From JAFEDN01 sp963712715 (GTDB lineage Bacteria; Pseudomonadota; Gammaproteobacteria; Coxiellales; Coxiellaceae): DNA of 64,000 bases. The translations under genes were made by a program, and so were the position numbers. Below are positions 46,716-57,027 of the stretch, piece by piece; the stretch's first letter is position 1, and each line of letters opens with the position of its first letter. Location of the stretch: contig CAVQJI010000009.1 in NCBI GenBank assembly GCA_963712715.1, forward strand, positions 1 through 64,000. Direction: 5' to 3'. Under the pieces are notes generated by a model, which saw only the letters and a list, made by a program, of their open reading frames with translations, did no database searches and was not told the origin of the DNA.

Positions 46716-47174
46716 ATGTTCCGAGGCCTGACAGCGATTCAGATAGACGCCAAAGGACGGTTAAGTATCCCGTCGCGTTATCGCGCGGCCCTGATAGAAG
46801 GAACCGATAACACCCTGATTGTCACCATTGATACCGAACAACCCTGCCTGTTGCTGTATCCCGGGCCGCGCTGGCTTGAAATTGAACAAAAATTAGAGCA
46901 GTTATCTAGCTTTCATCCCGCTTCCCGGCGGATCCAGCGGCTATTAATGGGACATGCCACGGATGTGGAATTGGATAACCAGGGCCGAATCCTGTGCCGC
47001 CTTTACTGCGTGAATATGCGCATTTAGATAAATCGGCCATGTTGGTCGGGCAGGGTAAAAAATTTGAAATATGGAATGAGGTTCAATGGCAAGCAGGGCG
47101 ATCCGCTTGGCTGGCCGATGCTGTCAATGGCATGAGCGCGATGTCATCTGAATTGTTGTCGTTATCCTTGATGA
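46716..47174 (+). pseudogene. mraZ: Transcriptional regulator MraZ, one-base frameshift
   Basis: The first gene of the division and cell-wall cluster and its autoregulator. MFRGLTAIQIDAKGRLSIPSRYRAAL and the second AbrB-like half (ATDVELDNQGRIL) identify it. One missing G near 46996 breaks GRILVPPLLREYAHLDKS. The second frame continues through WNEVQWQ to ELLSLSL. ATG 46716 follows GGGGAG. A -10-like TACAAT is at 46682. The stop/start junction with rsmH (ATGA near 47171) is approximate because of indels. Confidence 0.88.
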
Positions 47175-48110
47175 GTCGAGAGTTCGGCACGTTCCGGTAA
47201 TAAGTGCGGAAGTGATCGATGGTTTAGCCATGCTCCCGGTGGATATTATATAGACGCTACTTTTGGCCGTGGCGGCCATAGCGCATTGATTTTACAAAAT
47301 TTAGGGCCAGAAGGACGTTTGCTAGCGATTGATCAAGATCCCGCGGCTGTCGCCGCGGCGCAAACGCCGCCTTTCAGGAGGATCCGCGGTTCAAAATCAA
47401 GTCTGCCTCATTTTGCGGATTTAGCTGAGATAGTGGCGGAGCAGGGCTGGATGGGAAAAGTGAACGGCATATTGTTGGATTTAGGCGTGTCGTCGCCACA
47501 GCTGGACGATCCTGCTGCGCGGCTTTAGTTTTCGCCAGGCGGGGCCGTTGGATATGCGCATGAATCCGCAACGTGGAATAAGCGCCGCGGATTGGTTAAA
47601 GCAGGCGGCGGAAACGGAAATTGTCCAGGTTTTACACGAATACGGCGAAGAACATTTTGCCCGGCGTATTGCCAGAGCGATAGTCGTCGCGCGCCAGGAA
47701 AAGCCGCTGGCAACCGGGACACTAGAATTAGCGCGCTGTATCGCCGGCGCCGTGCCGTTTCATGAACCGGGCAAACATCCCGCAACTCGCAGTTTTCAAG
47801 CGATCCGGATTTTTATCAATCGAGGAATTATCGGCATTGCAGAATTGTTTAACACAATGTTTATCGATTTTAAAAGGTGGGGGCGGTTGGCGGTGATCAG
47901 TTTTCATTCGCTGGAAGACCAGATAGTCAAGCAATTTATGCAGAACCAGGCTCGCGGCGATGCTCCGGATAAATTGCCATTACGGGAAACACAAATTGTT
48001 CGGCGTTTGCGCATAGTCAGCCGGTTGATTCGGCCAGGCGGAGGCGGAAACGGATATTAATCCTCGAGCGCGCAGCGCTCGAGTTGAGAATTGCGGAGAA
48101 AATAGGATGA
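47171..48110 (+). pseudogene. rsmH: 16S rRNA (cytosine-1402-N4)-methyltransferase, multiply frameshifted
   Basis: Methylates C1402 of 16S rRNA. Segments in several frames align in order: VRHVPVISAEVIDGLA, YYIDATFGRGGHSALIL, GRLLAIDQDPAAVAAA, NGILLDLGVSSPQLDDP, FRQAGPLDMRMNPQRGISA, ISFHSLEDQIVKQFM and LRETQIVRRLR. At least six one-base indels are needed to join them (for example near 47177, 47240, 47390-47415, 47520, 47825 and 47880). Motifs are perfectly conserved between them. The last codons, LRIAEKIG, share ATGA with the ftsL start. Confidence 0.88.
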
Positions 48111-48440
48111 ATGCTATCACTCGAGTATACAATACCAGTGCAATGCGTTTACCCCTACGCAACGGACAGCGCGTGTCATGGAGCTGGGGAACAAAATGCT
48201 TGATCGTATTATTCATTTTATCGGCATTTGCAGTGGTTTATTTAAAGGATTTAAACCGGCGCACTTATATTCAATATCAGAATATGGCGCGGGCTAACCA
48301 GCAGTCGCAAGTGGATTGGGAAAATTGCTGCTTGAGCAAAGCACGTGGGCTGCGCAGGCTAATGTTGCAGCAAACCGCCGAGTGAACGTTTGCACATGTT
48401 TTCGCCCAATGCCAAAGACATTGTTTTAATAACGCAATAA
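48107..48440 (+). pseudogene. ftsL: Cell division protein FtsL, frameshifted
   Basis: A bitopic septal protein that works with FtsB and FtsQ. LIVLFILSAFAVVYLKDLNRRTYIQYQ is the membrane helix and the conserved KDLNRR. The frame changes after VDW (one G short in TGGGAAAA), giving LLLEQSTWAAQANV, and changes again near 48365-48383 so that the true end is RLHMFSPNAKDIVLITQ at 48440. The start overlaps rsmH by four bases. Confidence 0.85.
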
Positions 48441-48482
48441 TGAAACAATGCCGTTAACCAGGAATATCCGCTCAATTCGCGA

Positions 48483-50175
48483 ATGAATAAGAAACGAACT
48501 CCGGCTTCCTGGCGTTTTTGGGTAGTATTGGTGTTCCTTGCGGCCGGTTTTTTGACATTGATCGGGCGCCTGGTGGATTTAACCATACTCAATCGCGCGT
48601 TTCTTGGTTAAACAGGGCCAATTGCGGACGTTGCGGATAGTAGAAATTCCCGCGTACCGGGGCATGATCACTGATCGTAATAATCAACCGTTGGCTATCA
48701 GCACCCCGGTCGACTCGGTATGGGTGAATCCCGCGCAATTTAAGCCGGATGGCGCAGAGCTAGGCCGGTTAGCGCAATATTTACAGATGTCTTCCCGGGA
48801 TATCCAGCGTCTAGTCGCTGCCCAGTCCAGCCGTAACTTTGTCTATGTAAAGCGGGGCAATCCGCCGGAAATCACCGCGAAGATCGCCGATCTAAAAATC
48901 CCAGGCGTTTTTTTTCAGCGTGAATACCGGCGTTATTATCCCGAAGCGGAGGTCACTTCTCATTTGATCGGTCTCACCAATGTGGATGATCACGGTCAGG
49001 AAGGCATGGAATTGGCGTACGATCGATGGTTAGCAGGTAGGCCTGGAAAAAAGCAGGTCATCAAAGATCGTCTGGGAAACATTATTTCCGAAGTGGCGTT
49101 ACTTAAAAAACCCGAACAGGGTCAACCTTTGACTCTAAGCATTGATAAACGCATTCAATACGCTGCTTACCAAGCGTTAAAAGCCGCAGTAAACGAATAC
49201 CAGGCGGAAGGCGGATCCGTAGTGGTTTTAGATTCCCGCACCAGCGAAGTGCTGGCGATGGTGAATCAGCCTTCTTATAATCCCAACAACCGCCCGGCGC
49301 AACACGATGGGCGTTATCGCAACCGCGCTATGACCGACATGTTCGAGCCAGGTTCCACCATCAAGACATTTACCATCGCTCTGGCATTGACGAGTGGCCA
49401 GTATACTCCGGAAACAGTGGTTGATACCCGCCCGGGTTGGATGGTGGTGGGCGGATACCGGATTAGTGATGATGGGTATAATTTTGGCATGATCAACCTG
49501 GGCGATATATTGGCGAAATCGAGTAATATCGGCGCCACCAAGATTATGATGTCCTTACCTCCTCATGCTCATTGGGATTTGTTACACCGCGCCGGTTTTG
49601 GGGAACTATCCGGTAGTCATTTTCCCGGTGAAGTGAGTGGCCGCCTACCCGAAGCGCAGGTATGGCGGCCCAGTGAAGTGGCGACTTTGGCATACGGATA
49701 TGGTCTGGCGGTCAATACCTTACAACTGGCGCATGCCTATACTATTTTTGCAGACGGCGGCATACTACGGCCATTATCGTTATTAAAAGTTTCTGAAGTA
49801 CCGGCAGGGACACAAGTGTTACCATCGCGGGTGGCCCAAACTATTTTATCTTTATTGGAAAAAGTGGTACAGAAAGGAGAGCATCACACCGGTTTTCGTG
49901 CGCAAGTTCCAGGTTATCGCGTCGGCGGTAAAACAGGTACTTCATACATCGCCGGACCACACGGCTATGACCGGCATAATTATAATTCATCATTCGTCGG
50001 TATCGCGCCGCTGAGCAATCCGCGTTTAGTGATTGCCGTCGTCATCCGCGAACCTCATGGCAGTCACATGGGCGCTTTGGTTTCGGCTCCGGTCTTCTCC
50101 CAAGTGATGAGCGATTCTTTACGCATTCTTAATATCCTTCCAGACCAGCCCTCTTCTTCCAGCAATTCCCGCTAA
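48483..50175 (+). CDS. ftsI: Peptidoglycan D,D-transpeptidase FtsI (PBP3), early frameshift
   Basis: Septum-specific transpeptidase. ATG 48483 begins the short cytoplasmic part and membrane anchor (WRFWVVLVFLAAGFLTLIGRLVDL). An extra G in CTTGGTTAAA shifts the frame near 48603, and the long frame continues KQGQLRTLRIVEIPAYRGMITDRN. Catalytic Ser in EPGSTIKTF, KSSNIG and GGKTGTSY are the three penicillin-binding boxes. The length is normal once joined (about 560 aa). This is the last cell-wall gene before the two large unknown genes. Confidence 0.92.
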
Positions 50176-50345
50176 AGGAAAAATTAGCTATATCCACATG
50201 AAGTATTGAAATAATTATTTTTCAACCGCTGTCACACCCGAGTTACCGTTGACTTTCACAAGAAATTGTGTCAATTTTGCTGCATTATAGTGTCAAGTTT
50301 TAGGACTATTAAAGAATACAAATTTTTGCAAAATGGAGAATGAAA

Positions 50346-53027
50346 ATGAGCAAGAACAAAAAAATTTATATGACTCCTGCCTCAAGGCAAATGTTTTTCA
50401 ACCGCGATTACGCCGACTATCCTGACATCAAAACCCGTTACGGTGTTCCACATCCCGCTGAAATTATAAAAAACCTTCGGGAATCATTGATACAAAATCC
50501 TGATCAGGAAAATTGGGCAGAACAGTTACGGGTTTTTATCGAAACCAGTCCACTTTACCAGTTGGGTTATGAAACATTAGCGAAAGCTGAGAAGCAGAAA
50601 GCCCTATTGATAAATCAGCTTCGGGAACGGAAAAAAGAAGATTCCAGCGTTTTAGAAGAAAATGATGATGATGAAGATGATTCGCGTATGGACGTGGCTA
50701 AAGATTTGTTTGTAAAAATTTTTTCAGTTGAACAAAAAGAACCAGAAGATGAGAAATGGATAAGATTTAACCCTCAGGCCAGCAAAAATTTTCTTTACAA
50801 TGCCTATATTCAAAAATCGCAGGTAACAGAATTAACAAAAATTCCTGAAATTGTTGACGTAATAAAGATAAACGCGTTGTTAAAAACTGACGTTCCCAAA
50901 ATTCAGGAAAAATATCGGGAGATCTGGAAGAATTATAAGGTTTTGAATAATTTTTCCGTTCTGTTAAATGATTTTTTTCAGACTGACAGGGAATTCGGAC
51001 ATTTACAGAATTTAGACCGGGTCCTGCTGGATAAATTTGAAATAAAGGATACTTTAGTCACAGAAATGCAGCAGCGAAAGCTTCTACAGCTTCACATTGG
51101 TTTATCCGATCTTCTGGCGGTTTTAAGATCATTGGCGAAATTAAATAATCATAAACAATTAGAGGACAGCGAAGTTAAAATGATTGTGAAAGAGCCATTA
51201 AAATTATGCCTGGGAAACACGAATCTGGTTAAAATTTTAAATGCACAACTGACATCACTTAAGCAAAAATATGATAATGAGCTGGCTATTAGAACTTTTA
51301 AAGCAATCACGCTCTATCTGGAAACGATTTCGCCGCTCATTGCCAGATTATCGTCGTTTACTGACTTTCAACAGCTTGAAGAGTACCGGCAGAATTTGTT
51401 AAAACAGATGGAAATTTTGAATATTCTTCCCGATAACATCCTGAAAACTTCGGCTGAGGTTTCAGTGCAATATGAACGCGCGGACATTAACAAACTGCTG
51501 AAGGAGATGACATTCCGCATCAAGCATTCTTATTTTAATCCGGCCTATATTGGATTATTGGAAAAAATTGATAATAATCGGGAAAAATTTCACAGGCTAA
51601 ATAGACGTCAACAGGAATTAAATCCAAATTCTACAGAGTTTTCTCAAAATAAATCTGTTATTTTAGCTCTTGATGAAGAACACACGATATTAGCCCTCGA
51701 GGGTCACAGAAAATATCCAGATGAATGGAAAAAACATAAGTCGATACTTTCTTTAATGCCAGGATTGAGTGACTTCGTAAAAAAAGAAGCTATCTTTCCT
51801 CAACCAGAAAATTTAAGCATATTGGGAATTTATCAGGAATGGTATGAAAAAATGGCTCTTGAAATTAACAGGCTCAGGAGAATTCTTCCGCGATTAATTG
51901 ATATTGCCGGGACTCATACCATTGAGACTGACTCGAAATCTTCGCAGCGTCTACAACATGAAGGCCATCAGCGTATGGCAGATCAGGCCAGTCTCTTTAC
52001 CGTGCAAAGCCGGGTGAGTAGTGTATTGGTTTTTAAAAGAGATGCCCATAAAGTATCAAATCTGGAACTTAAGGAAGATAAAGTTGAAGGTAATTTATTT
52101 GAGTTCCTTAAGATCAAGCCTGCTTTGCAGGATTGTCATACTTACGGGGAACAATGGGACTGCCTGCAGAGTTTGGTGGAAAAAATTACCCAAAAAACAG
52201 ATAAAGCCAGCGGTCTTTCCGTTCAATGGAAAGCTCGTTTTTTGGCGGGAAACACGACTACCGATGCCTGTCTTATCCCAAAAAATGGGGAGCAGGCTGC
52301 TCTTGCAAAAGAATTGATAAGCAGTTTATCTAAAGAACAGCATAATCCCCTCCTGGGGCCTATCTATGATTTTGCCGAAGCAAACCTGCTGTTAATTTCT
52401 AAAATGGATCAAATTTTAAAAATTGTGGGTGTCAATCCGGAGCTGGATAACAGAGGTCGTGAGGCTATTAAGCAAAGTTATACTCAGTTGGCTCCTCTTT
52501 TAAAGGAATTTTATGAGCTTTATGTTGATAATGAAGTGGCTGCCAGGAAGTTATGCGCTGTATTGCAGGAGATTGGCGGCGAGTTCCTTTCGACCGAGGA
52601 ATTATATCAAAGTTTATTGAGTTATTGTGGAAAAATGGAAGTGTTTTTTAGCTCTCTGCATCAGCCCTGTACCAATCCAACTTCGGCATCGGATTCTTTC
52701 AATCTGTTTGACAGATTTAAAGTTATCCCCACGGATTTAAACAATCTGGCAAAAAATTGGTACACAGATTTTGAGAATGAAAGGACACATAAATTGAAGA
52801 GTATATTTAACCCACTGCAGGATAAAGAGCTTCCGCCCATTACTTTGGTTACGTCTTCAACTGTTGATAGCACTCAACCTGGGACTGTGGTTGAATCGCG
52901 GCTGGTTCCGCCGCCTTTATTAAGCAGAGTGCCACAGAGGTTTGTTTACTCCGATGCTTCGACGCTATCGTCAAGCTCAAGCTCAAGCTCAAGTTCAAGT
53001 TCAAGTTCAAGTTCTCTTACAACTTGA
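50346..53027 (+). CDS. Large uncharacterised protein with poly-Ser C-terminus (893 aa), inserted in the dcw cluster
   Basis: No family is recognised. ATG 50346 is preferred to 50340 because GGAG lies seven bases upstream. No signal peptide. It is mostly helical, rich in Leu, Lys, Glu and Asn, with an acidic patch near residue 105-118 (LEENDDDEDDSRMD). EQHNPLLGPIYDFAEANLLL recurs in style in the next gene (NPLLKPLLAYVRAEREFG), suggesting distant paralogy. The C-terminus has VPPPLLSRVPQRF, then 16 Ser and LTT. Effector-like architecture; secretion is inference. The gene sits between ftsI and murE, which are normally adjacent, with its own ribosome site. Confidence 0.72.
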   Translation: MSKNKKIYMTPASRQMFFNRDYADYPDIKTRYGVPHPAEIIKNLRESLIQNPDQENWAEQLRVFIETSPLYQLGYETLAKAEKQKALLINQLRERKKEDSSVLEENDDDEDDSRMDVAKDLFVKIFSVEQKEPEDEKWIRFNPQASKNFLYNAYIQKSQVTELTKIPEIVDVIKINALLKTDVPKIQEKYREIWKNYKVLNNFSVLLNDFFQTDREFGHLQNLDRVLLDKFEIKDTLVTEMQQRKLLQLHIGLSDLLAVLRSLAKLNNHKQLEDSEVKMIVKEPLKLCLGNTNLVKILNAQLTSLKQKYDNELAIRTFKAITLYLETISPLIARLSSFTDFQQLEEYRQNLLKQMEILNILPDNILKTSAEVSVQYERADINKLLKEMTFRIKHSYFNPAYIGLLEKIDNNREKFHRLNRRQQELNPNSTEFSQNKSVILALDEEHTILALEGHRKYPDEWKKHKSILSLMPGLSDFVKKEAIFPQPENLSILGIYQEWYEKMALEINRLRRILPRLIDIAGTHTIETDSKSSQRLQHEGHQRMADQASLFTVQSRVSSVLVFKRDAHKVSNLELKEDKVEGNLFEFLKIKPALQDCHTYGEQWDCLQSLVEKITQKTDKASGLSVQWKARFLAGNTTTDACLIPKNGEQAALAKELISSLSKEQHNPLLGPIYDFAEANLLLISKMDQILKIVGVNPELDNRGREAIKQSYTQLAPLLKEFYELYVDNEVAARKLCAVLQEIGGEFLSTEELYQSLLSYCGKMEVFFSSLHQPCTNPTSASDSFNLFDRFKVIPTDLNNLAKNWYTDFENERTHKLKSIFNPLQDKELPPITLVTSSTVDSTQPGTVVESRLVPPPLLSRVPQRFVYSDASTLSSSSSSSSSSSSSSSSLTT
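52968..53015 (+). repeat. Poly-Ser coding microsatellite (TCAAGY repeats)
   Basis: Sixteen Ser codons built mainly from TCAAGC/TCAAGT hexamers. Slippage by whole repeats would change tail length without breaking the frame. Confidence 0.9.
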
Positions 53028-53057
53028 GAGCGAAAAATCTGAGTAATCCCACCAAAT

Positions 53058-53113
53058 GGTGAGGGGGCGGAAAACCCCTCACCCTAACCCTCTCCCCGAG
53101 TACGGGGAGAGGG
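53058..53113. terminator. Twin hairpins between the two large genes
   Basis: GGTGAGGGG/CCCCTCACC (53058-53083) and CCCTCTCCCC/CGGGGAGAGGG (53088-53113) form two stems in the 266-bp gap. No T-tract follows. The sequence resembles widespread CCCTCACCCTAACCCTCTCC-type intergenic repeats. It may terminate or process the upstream transcript. The rest of the gap shows only a 10-codon ORF with no support. Confidence 0.6.
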
Positions 53114-53293
53114 AATACTTGAAAACAATTGTACGTTGTGTTAGTTTTGTATTGTAATTCAGGGAAAGTAATATGAGTAAAAGCGTTAAGGGTTGGACGA
53201 ATTAAAAAAGTGATAGTCTGACTTAAGCCACGTCTTTGCTTAATCTCTGTTTATCTTGAAATAAAATTTTTATAAAAAATAAGGAGAATTAAT

Positions 53294-56200
53294 ATGCAAG
53301 GATCGCTTCGTCGTCAATATTCTATAACACCAACAAACTCTAATGATATCAAACAGAAAGAGCAAAAACAGTCTCCTGAAGATTTTCTGCGGATCTTGGT
53401 GGAAGGTAAACATATTCCCAAAGCTAAATCTAAAGCTTTTTATAAAATACATAGAAGTAGAACCATTTCTGAATTGATGGCGGAATTGACCAGTGCATTT
53501 TTAACCGGCGAAAATTTTACCGTAATGGGACGTAAATTTGTTATCGGTGACGAATTTGTAAAAGCTTTGATGTATTCAGACTACTATCAAAAAAATAATT
53601 ATGTTCCTAAAGGCGAAACAAAGATGGCAACGCCTTTAGTCAGCCAATTTATGATCGAAAAACAGATAGAAATGAAAAAAATGGCGGAAAATTTATTGAT
53701 TATGTGGGGCTTATTGTATGAATGGATAGAAAAATCTAACGAAAAATTAAAAGAATTCAAAATCGCTGAGGATAAGCTGCAGATTCCGATTGCAAAATTT
53801 AGAGCCCAGGTCACATTGTCTAATTACCGGGATAAAATAAATCTTGTCTGTGAAAAATTTTCACAAGTTTTGGTGCCTTTATTAAAATTGGAAAATAAAT
53901 TAACTTCCCTGCTATCATCTCTTAAAAAAGAGGAAAAATATGGGGATAAGGTACCCTTACAGCCATCGGAAGAAAAAAACTACGATGAAATAATCGCCCG
54001 TTTTTTGGATGAAAGAGAGCCAATATCTTTATTGACCTTTAATAAGGATGAAAAAGATAAAGAAAAAGCCAGCGATCTTATTGCCAACTTGATTGTTCAG
54101 GCCGAAAAGTTTATCAAAGACTCCTCGAGGATGATCATTTTAAAAAATAGAGAGTCGAATTTAATTCAGGATTCTTTTGATCCAGGTAAAATTATTACGC
54201 ATGCGCAAAATTATCTTTCTCAGGTGGTGGGTTATATCAAGGCCATAAGACAAACGGAAGATGCGAGATTGTGGAATTATGTGGATACCATTCATCAGCA
54301 AGCCATAATAGAAAGCCAGGAATTGATTCCGACGCTCGGACAACGGCAATTACTGGAAGAATTATTGATAAAAGCTGAAAGTACATTAAAAAATGTAGGA
54401 GAGAGATTACGCACGCTTAATAGCCAAATCGTTGCTGATGGCGATGATAAAACTGGAAAAAAAGTTTCAGATCCCTTAATTATCCGGGCTGGAGAAATTC
54501 CTTCCCTTCCTTCGCTCATTCAACTGGAAACTTTATCCGATAAAGCATATTTATTTGAGGAGCAGTATCTTCCTAATGCTAATTGCCTGACGAATACACT
54601 GAGAGCGGTAGACACCGCTGTCATGCATATGGAATCCTTGATAAGGTTGACTGGAATTTTGCCTGAATTAAATTCGTTAATCGAGGACTTCAGTCATAAA
54701 ATTAATGAACTGGGGGGAGCCCAATTCAAGAAGCTGAATCAAAGCGCTAAACTACTGACAACCCTCATGAAGTTTAATAAATATTTCCCGGAAATTCATG
54801 TGGGATTTGAGGAAGATGTTTTTGATATGGTTGGCGAGAAAAATCCTCAAAAAAAATTATCCCGAGCGAAATTACAGCATAAAGCCATGGAAATGGCGAA
54901 AAAATACAAAGAAACTCATCCAGAGGGAATATTGGATTTTTTGCGTGAACAAAAATTGATAAACCCATTATTTCAAAAAGAAGTGAGAGAAAATGAACTT
55001 AATTTTGTGGATAGATTTCACCGAACACTCGCGGTGTTAGAACTCTCCTGCGATTATTTTGTCCGCCAGCACCGATTAGCCTGTGACTTGCATGGAAAAG
55101 AAAAAGGCTGGATTTTACAGCAGTCGGGAATGAACTGGGACAATAAGCTGGAAATGAAATCAGCGCGCGTAGAGTATCAGGATGCTGATTTTCTTGATTT
55201 ATTCAGTACCCCGGGTATTCTGCGTGAATTTAGGCATTGGAATTCGCGTAAAGAAGAATTTCCAGAATTATTTGCGGATGTCCCTTCGATGACCAGGTTG
55301 ATGAGATCAATGTTTTCTGACGATATGCGTTCCCTATATTCATTAGATAAATTAGATGAAATGACAAAGGCTGCAAACCAAAGAGGTTTTTATAATCCTC
55401 TTCTCAAACCTCTTCTAGCTTATGTCCGGGCTGAGCGGGAATTTGGCATCCAGTTAGCCAGTTTAATGATGGAATACGAGGGGAATGATGTTTATTTAAC
55501 TGAAAATGGCGAGCAATTAGCTTCAAACAATTTAAAAGACAAATATAAGGCTTTGTTAAATAAAGCAGCGGGTTACCATGGGGTATTGGATTATTTGACT
55601 GCGGTTTTACTTCCAGTTGAGAACGCCTGTGCTTCTGTGAAAAATCTGCGTAGATTGTTAGTCATCAAGAAAAATGCGCTTGTTAATTTTTATGCGCCTT
55701 TGCAAAAAAGTTTTAATGACGATTATATGGCGTGGAATTCCGAGAAAGAGCGGGTTACGAAAAGCTTAAAGAATGAAAATCTGACTGATGCGGTGAGTTG
55801 CAAGGACTCCGTCCTTGGCGAGGAGGCCATGTTTATAGCGGCGGGACAGCTCGGAAAGCTCCATTTCATGACGAAAAACATTCCAACATCATCACGGTAT
55901 AGTATTGTAGGAGCCAGTCCGCAAAAAACTCCTGATGCTGAATTAAAAATATCGGATGCGCCACCGCCGACGTCTCTTATTGAGCGCAAGACTTTAAATG
56001 TATCTGATAACTTTGATAATGATGTCCCAAAAACACAATTAAAATTACCGGATGCGTCACCGTCGATGCCTTTAAAAGAGCACAACTCTGATGCTTCTAC
56101 ACAAGAGCAGAGAATTTTGGAATCTGAAGAAAAGAAAGAAAATAGTACCCAACAGGATTTATCAAATTCAGTAAATAACGATTCAGACATACCGATGGCG

Positions 56201-56806
56201 CCTCCGATGGATGCCCCACCTGAGTTTCCTGTAGGAGATTTAAATAGCGGAGGCAGGCAGAATAATTCTGAATCGAAAGTATTGGTTGATGTTAAATCGA
56301 CTTCTCCTGGCATTCCACCAGAAAATAACGATCTTTTGGCCAGTATCCGGAGCGTGGATAAAAATAAGTTAAGATCAACTAAGTTAAACTCACCCAAACA
56401 GAAGACAGCCCCAAAAGGTTCCAACCAGGATATGATGGCATCAATACAAGCTACACTGGCTGCAAGGCGTTCACAATTAAATGGAAATTCAGCTCCTACA
56501 GTGCCTAGTCCGGAACAAAACTCACTCGTTACATCAGAATCGCAAGCTCCGGATCCGGAAACAGGTATTTCTGAAGATGAGTTTGATGAGGATACTGACA
56601 ATACTATTTTGAATAGTAGTGCTACTAATGTGCAGTCTACTGCCGCAAAACAGGGGTTGACGGTCTTTTCTGGCGGGACTACAAATTTAGCGATTACACT
56701 GACACCGACTTCATCCAGCTCGTCGAGTAGTTCGTCCTCAAGCTCAAACAGTTCCAGTTCGAGTAGTTCCAGCTTAACTGGCTCTACCAGCATGACTTCC
56801 CTATAA
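53294..56806 (+). CDS. Large uncharacterised protein with beta-thymosin/WH2-like motif and poly-Ser tail (1170 aa)
   Basis: No enzymatic family is recognised. ATG 53294 has AAGGAG upstream. Residues 1-870 are mainly helical (KKMAENLLIMWGLLYEWIEK). From about 890 it becomes low-complexity: a duplicated ELKISDAPPPTSLIE/QLKLPDASPSMPLKE unit, PMAPPMDAPPEFP at 967-979, then NDLLASIRSVDKNKLRST (1012-1029), close to the beta-thymosin/WH2 actin-binding pattern (DKSKLKKT). A second helix MMASIQATLAARRSQL follows at 1047-1062. The tail is poly-Ser ending LTGSTSMTSL. Pro-rich plus WH2-like segments recall bacterial actin nucleators such as VopL/VopF and Sca2, but function is inference. No signal peptide. 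Confidence 0.7.
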   Translation: MQGSLRRQYSITPTNSNDIKQKEQKQSPEDFLRILVEGKHIPKAKSKAFYKIHRSRTISELMAELTSAFLTGENFTVMGRKFVIGDEFVKALMYSDYYQKNNYVPKGETKMATPLVSQFMIEKQIEMKKMAENLLIMWGLLYEWIEKSNEKLKEFKIAEDKLQIPIAKFRAQVTLSNYRDKINLVCEKFSQVLVPLLKLENKLTSLLSSLKKEEKYGDKVPLQPSEEKNYDEIIARFLDEREPISLLTFNKDEKDKEKASDLIANLIVQAEKFIKDSSRMIILKNRESNLIQDSFDPGKIITHAQNYLSQVVGYIKAIRQTEDARLWNYVDTIHQQAIIESQELIPTLGQRQLLEELLIKAESTLKNVGERLRTLNSQIVADGDDKTGKKVSDPLIIRAGEIPSLPSLIQLETLSDKAYLFEEQYLPNANCLTNTLRAVDTAVMHMESLIRLTGILPELNSLIEDFSHKINELGGAQFKKLNQSAKLLTTLMKFNKYFPEIHVGFEEDVFDMVGEKNPQKKLSRAKLQHKAMEMAKKYKETHPEGILDFLREQKLINPLFQKEVRENELNFVDRFHRTLAVLELSCDYFVRQHRLACDLHGKEKGWILQQSGMNWDNKLEMKSARVEYQDADFLDLFSTPGILREFRHWNSRKEEFPELFADVPSMTRLMRSMFSDDMRSLYSLDKLDEMTKAANQRGFYNPLLKPLLAYVRAEREFGIQLASLMMEYEGNDVYLTENGEQLASNNLKDKYKALLNKAAGYHGVLDYLTAVLLPVENACASVKNLRRLLVIKKNALVNFYAPLQKSFNDDYMAWNSEKERVTKSLKNENLTDAVSCKDSVLGEEAMFIAAGQLGKLHFMTKNIPTSSRYSIVGASPQKTPDAELKISDAPPPTSLIERKTLNVSDNFDNDVPKTQLKLPDASPSMPLKEHNSDASTQEQRILESEEKKENSTQQDLSNSVNNDSDIPMAPPMDAPPEFPVGDLNSGGRQNNSESKVLVDVKSTSPGIPPENNDLLASIRSVDKNKLRSTKLNSPKQKTAPKGSNQDMMASIQATLAARRSQLNGNSAPTVPSPEQNSLVTSESQAPDPETGISEDEFDEDTDNTILNSSATNVQSTAAKQGLTVFSGGTTNLAITLTPTSSSSSSSSSSSSNSSSSSSSSLTGSTSMTSL
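56711..56773 (+). repeat. Poly-Ser coding tract of the 1170-aa protein
   Basis: Twenty Ser codons with one Asn, encoded by mixed TCN and AGY codons. The mixed codons make slippage less likely than in the hexamer tract of the upstream gene, and suggest that the Ser tail itself is selected. Confidence 0.85.
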
Positions 56807-56846
56807 ACTTAGCAAAATTCAGGAGATAGTTGTAGAATATTGAATA

Positions 56847-56984
56847 TAGTCATTCCGAATGAATTTTCGATATCGTCATTGCGAGCGTCAGCGAAGCAAT
56901 CCAGTACAGAGCGTTGGCTGGAGTACGAACTGGATTGCTTCGCTGACGCTCGCAATGACGGTTGAAAATCATTCGCGATGACTA
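56847..56984. repeat. REP-like palindrome, copy 5, with outer inverted repeats
   Basis: Core 56875-56959 (GTCATTGCGAGCGTCAGCG with perfectly matching right arm) nested in an outer imperfect pair TAGTCATTCCGAATGA/TCATTCGCGATGACTA. It fills the 220-bp gap between the second large gene and murE. Confidence 0.85.
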
Positions 56985-57027
56985 ACTTAAAGCGCATGAT
57001 TTTTTGTCTTTTCTGATGATATAAATA

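Noticed and set aside
53173..53205. 10-codon ORF between the two large genes
   Set aside because: Too short, no convincing ribosome site, no sign of conservation visible.
55723..56793. 356-aa minus-strand ORF opposite the 1170-aa gene
   Set aside because: Leu/Glu/Ser-rich mirror of the low-complexity Ser/Pro region; no start signals and the plus strand has a ribosome site and continuous frame.
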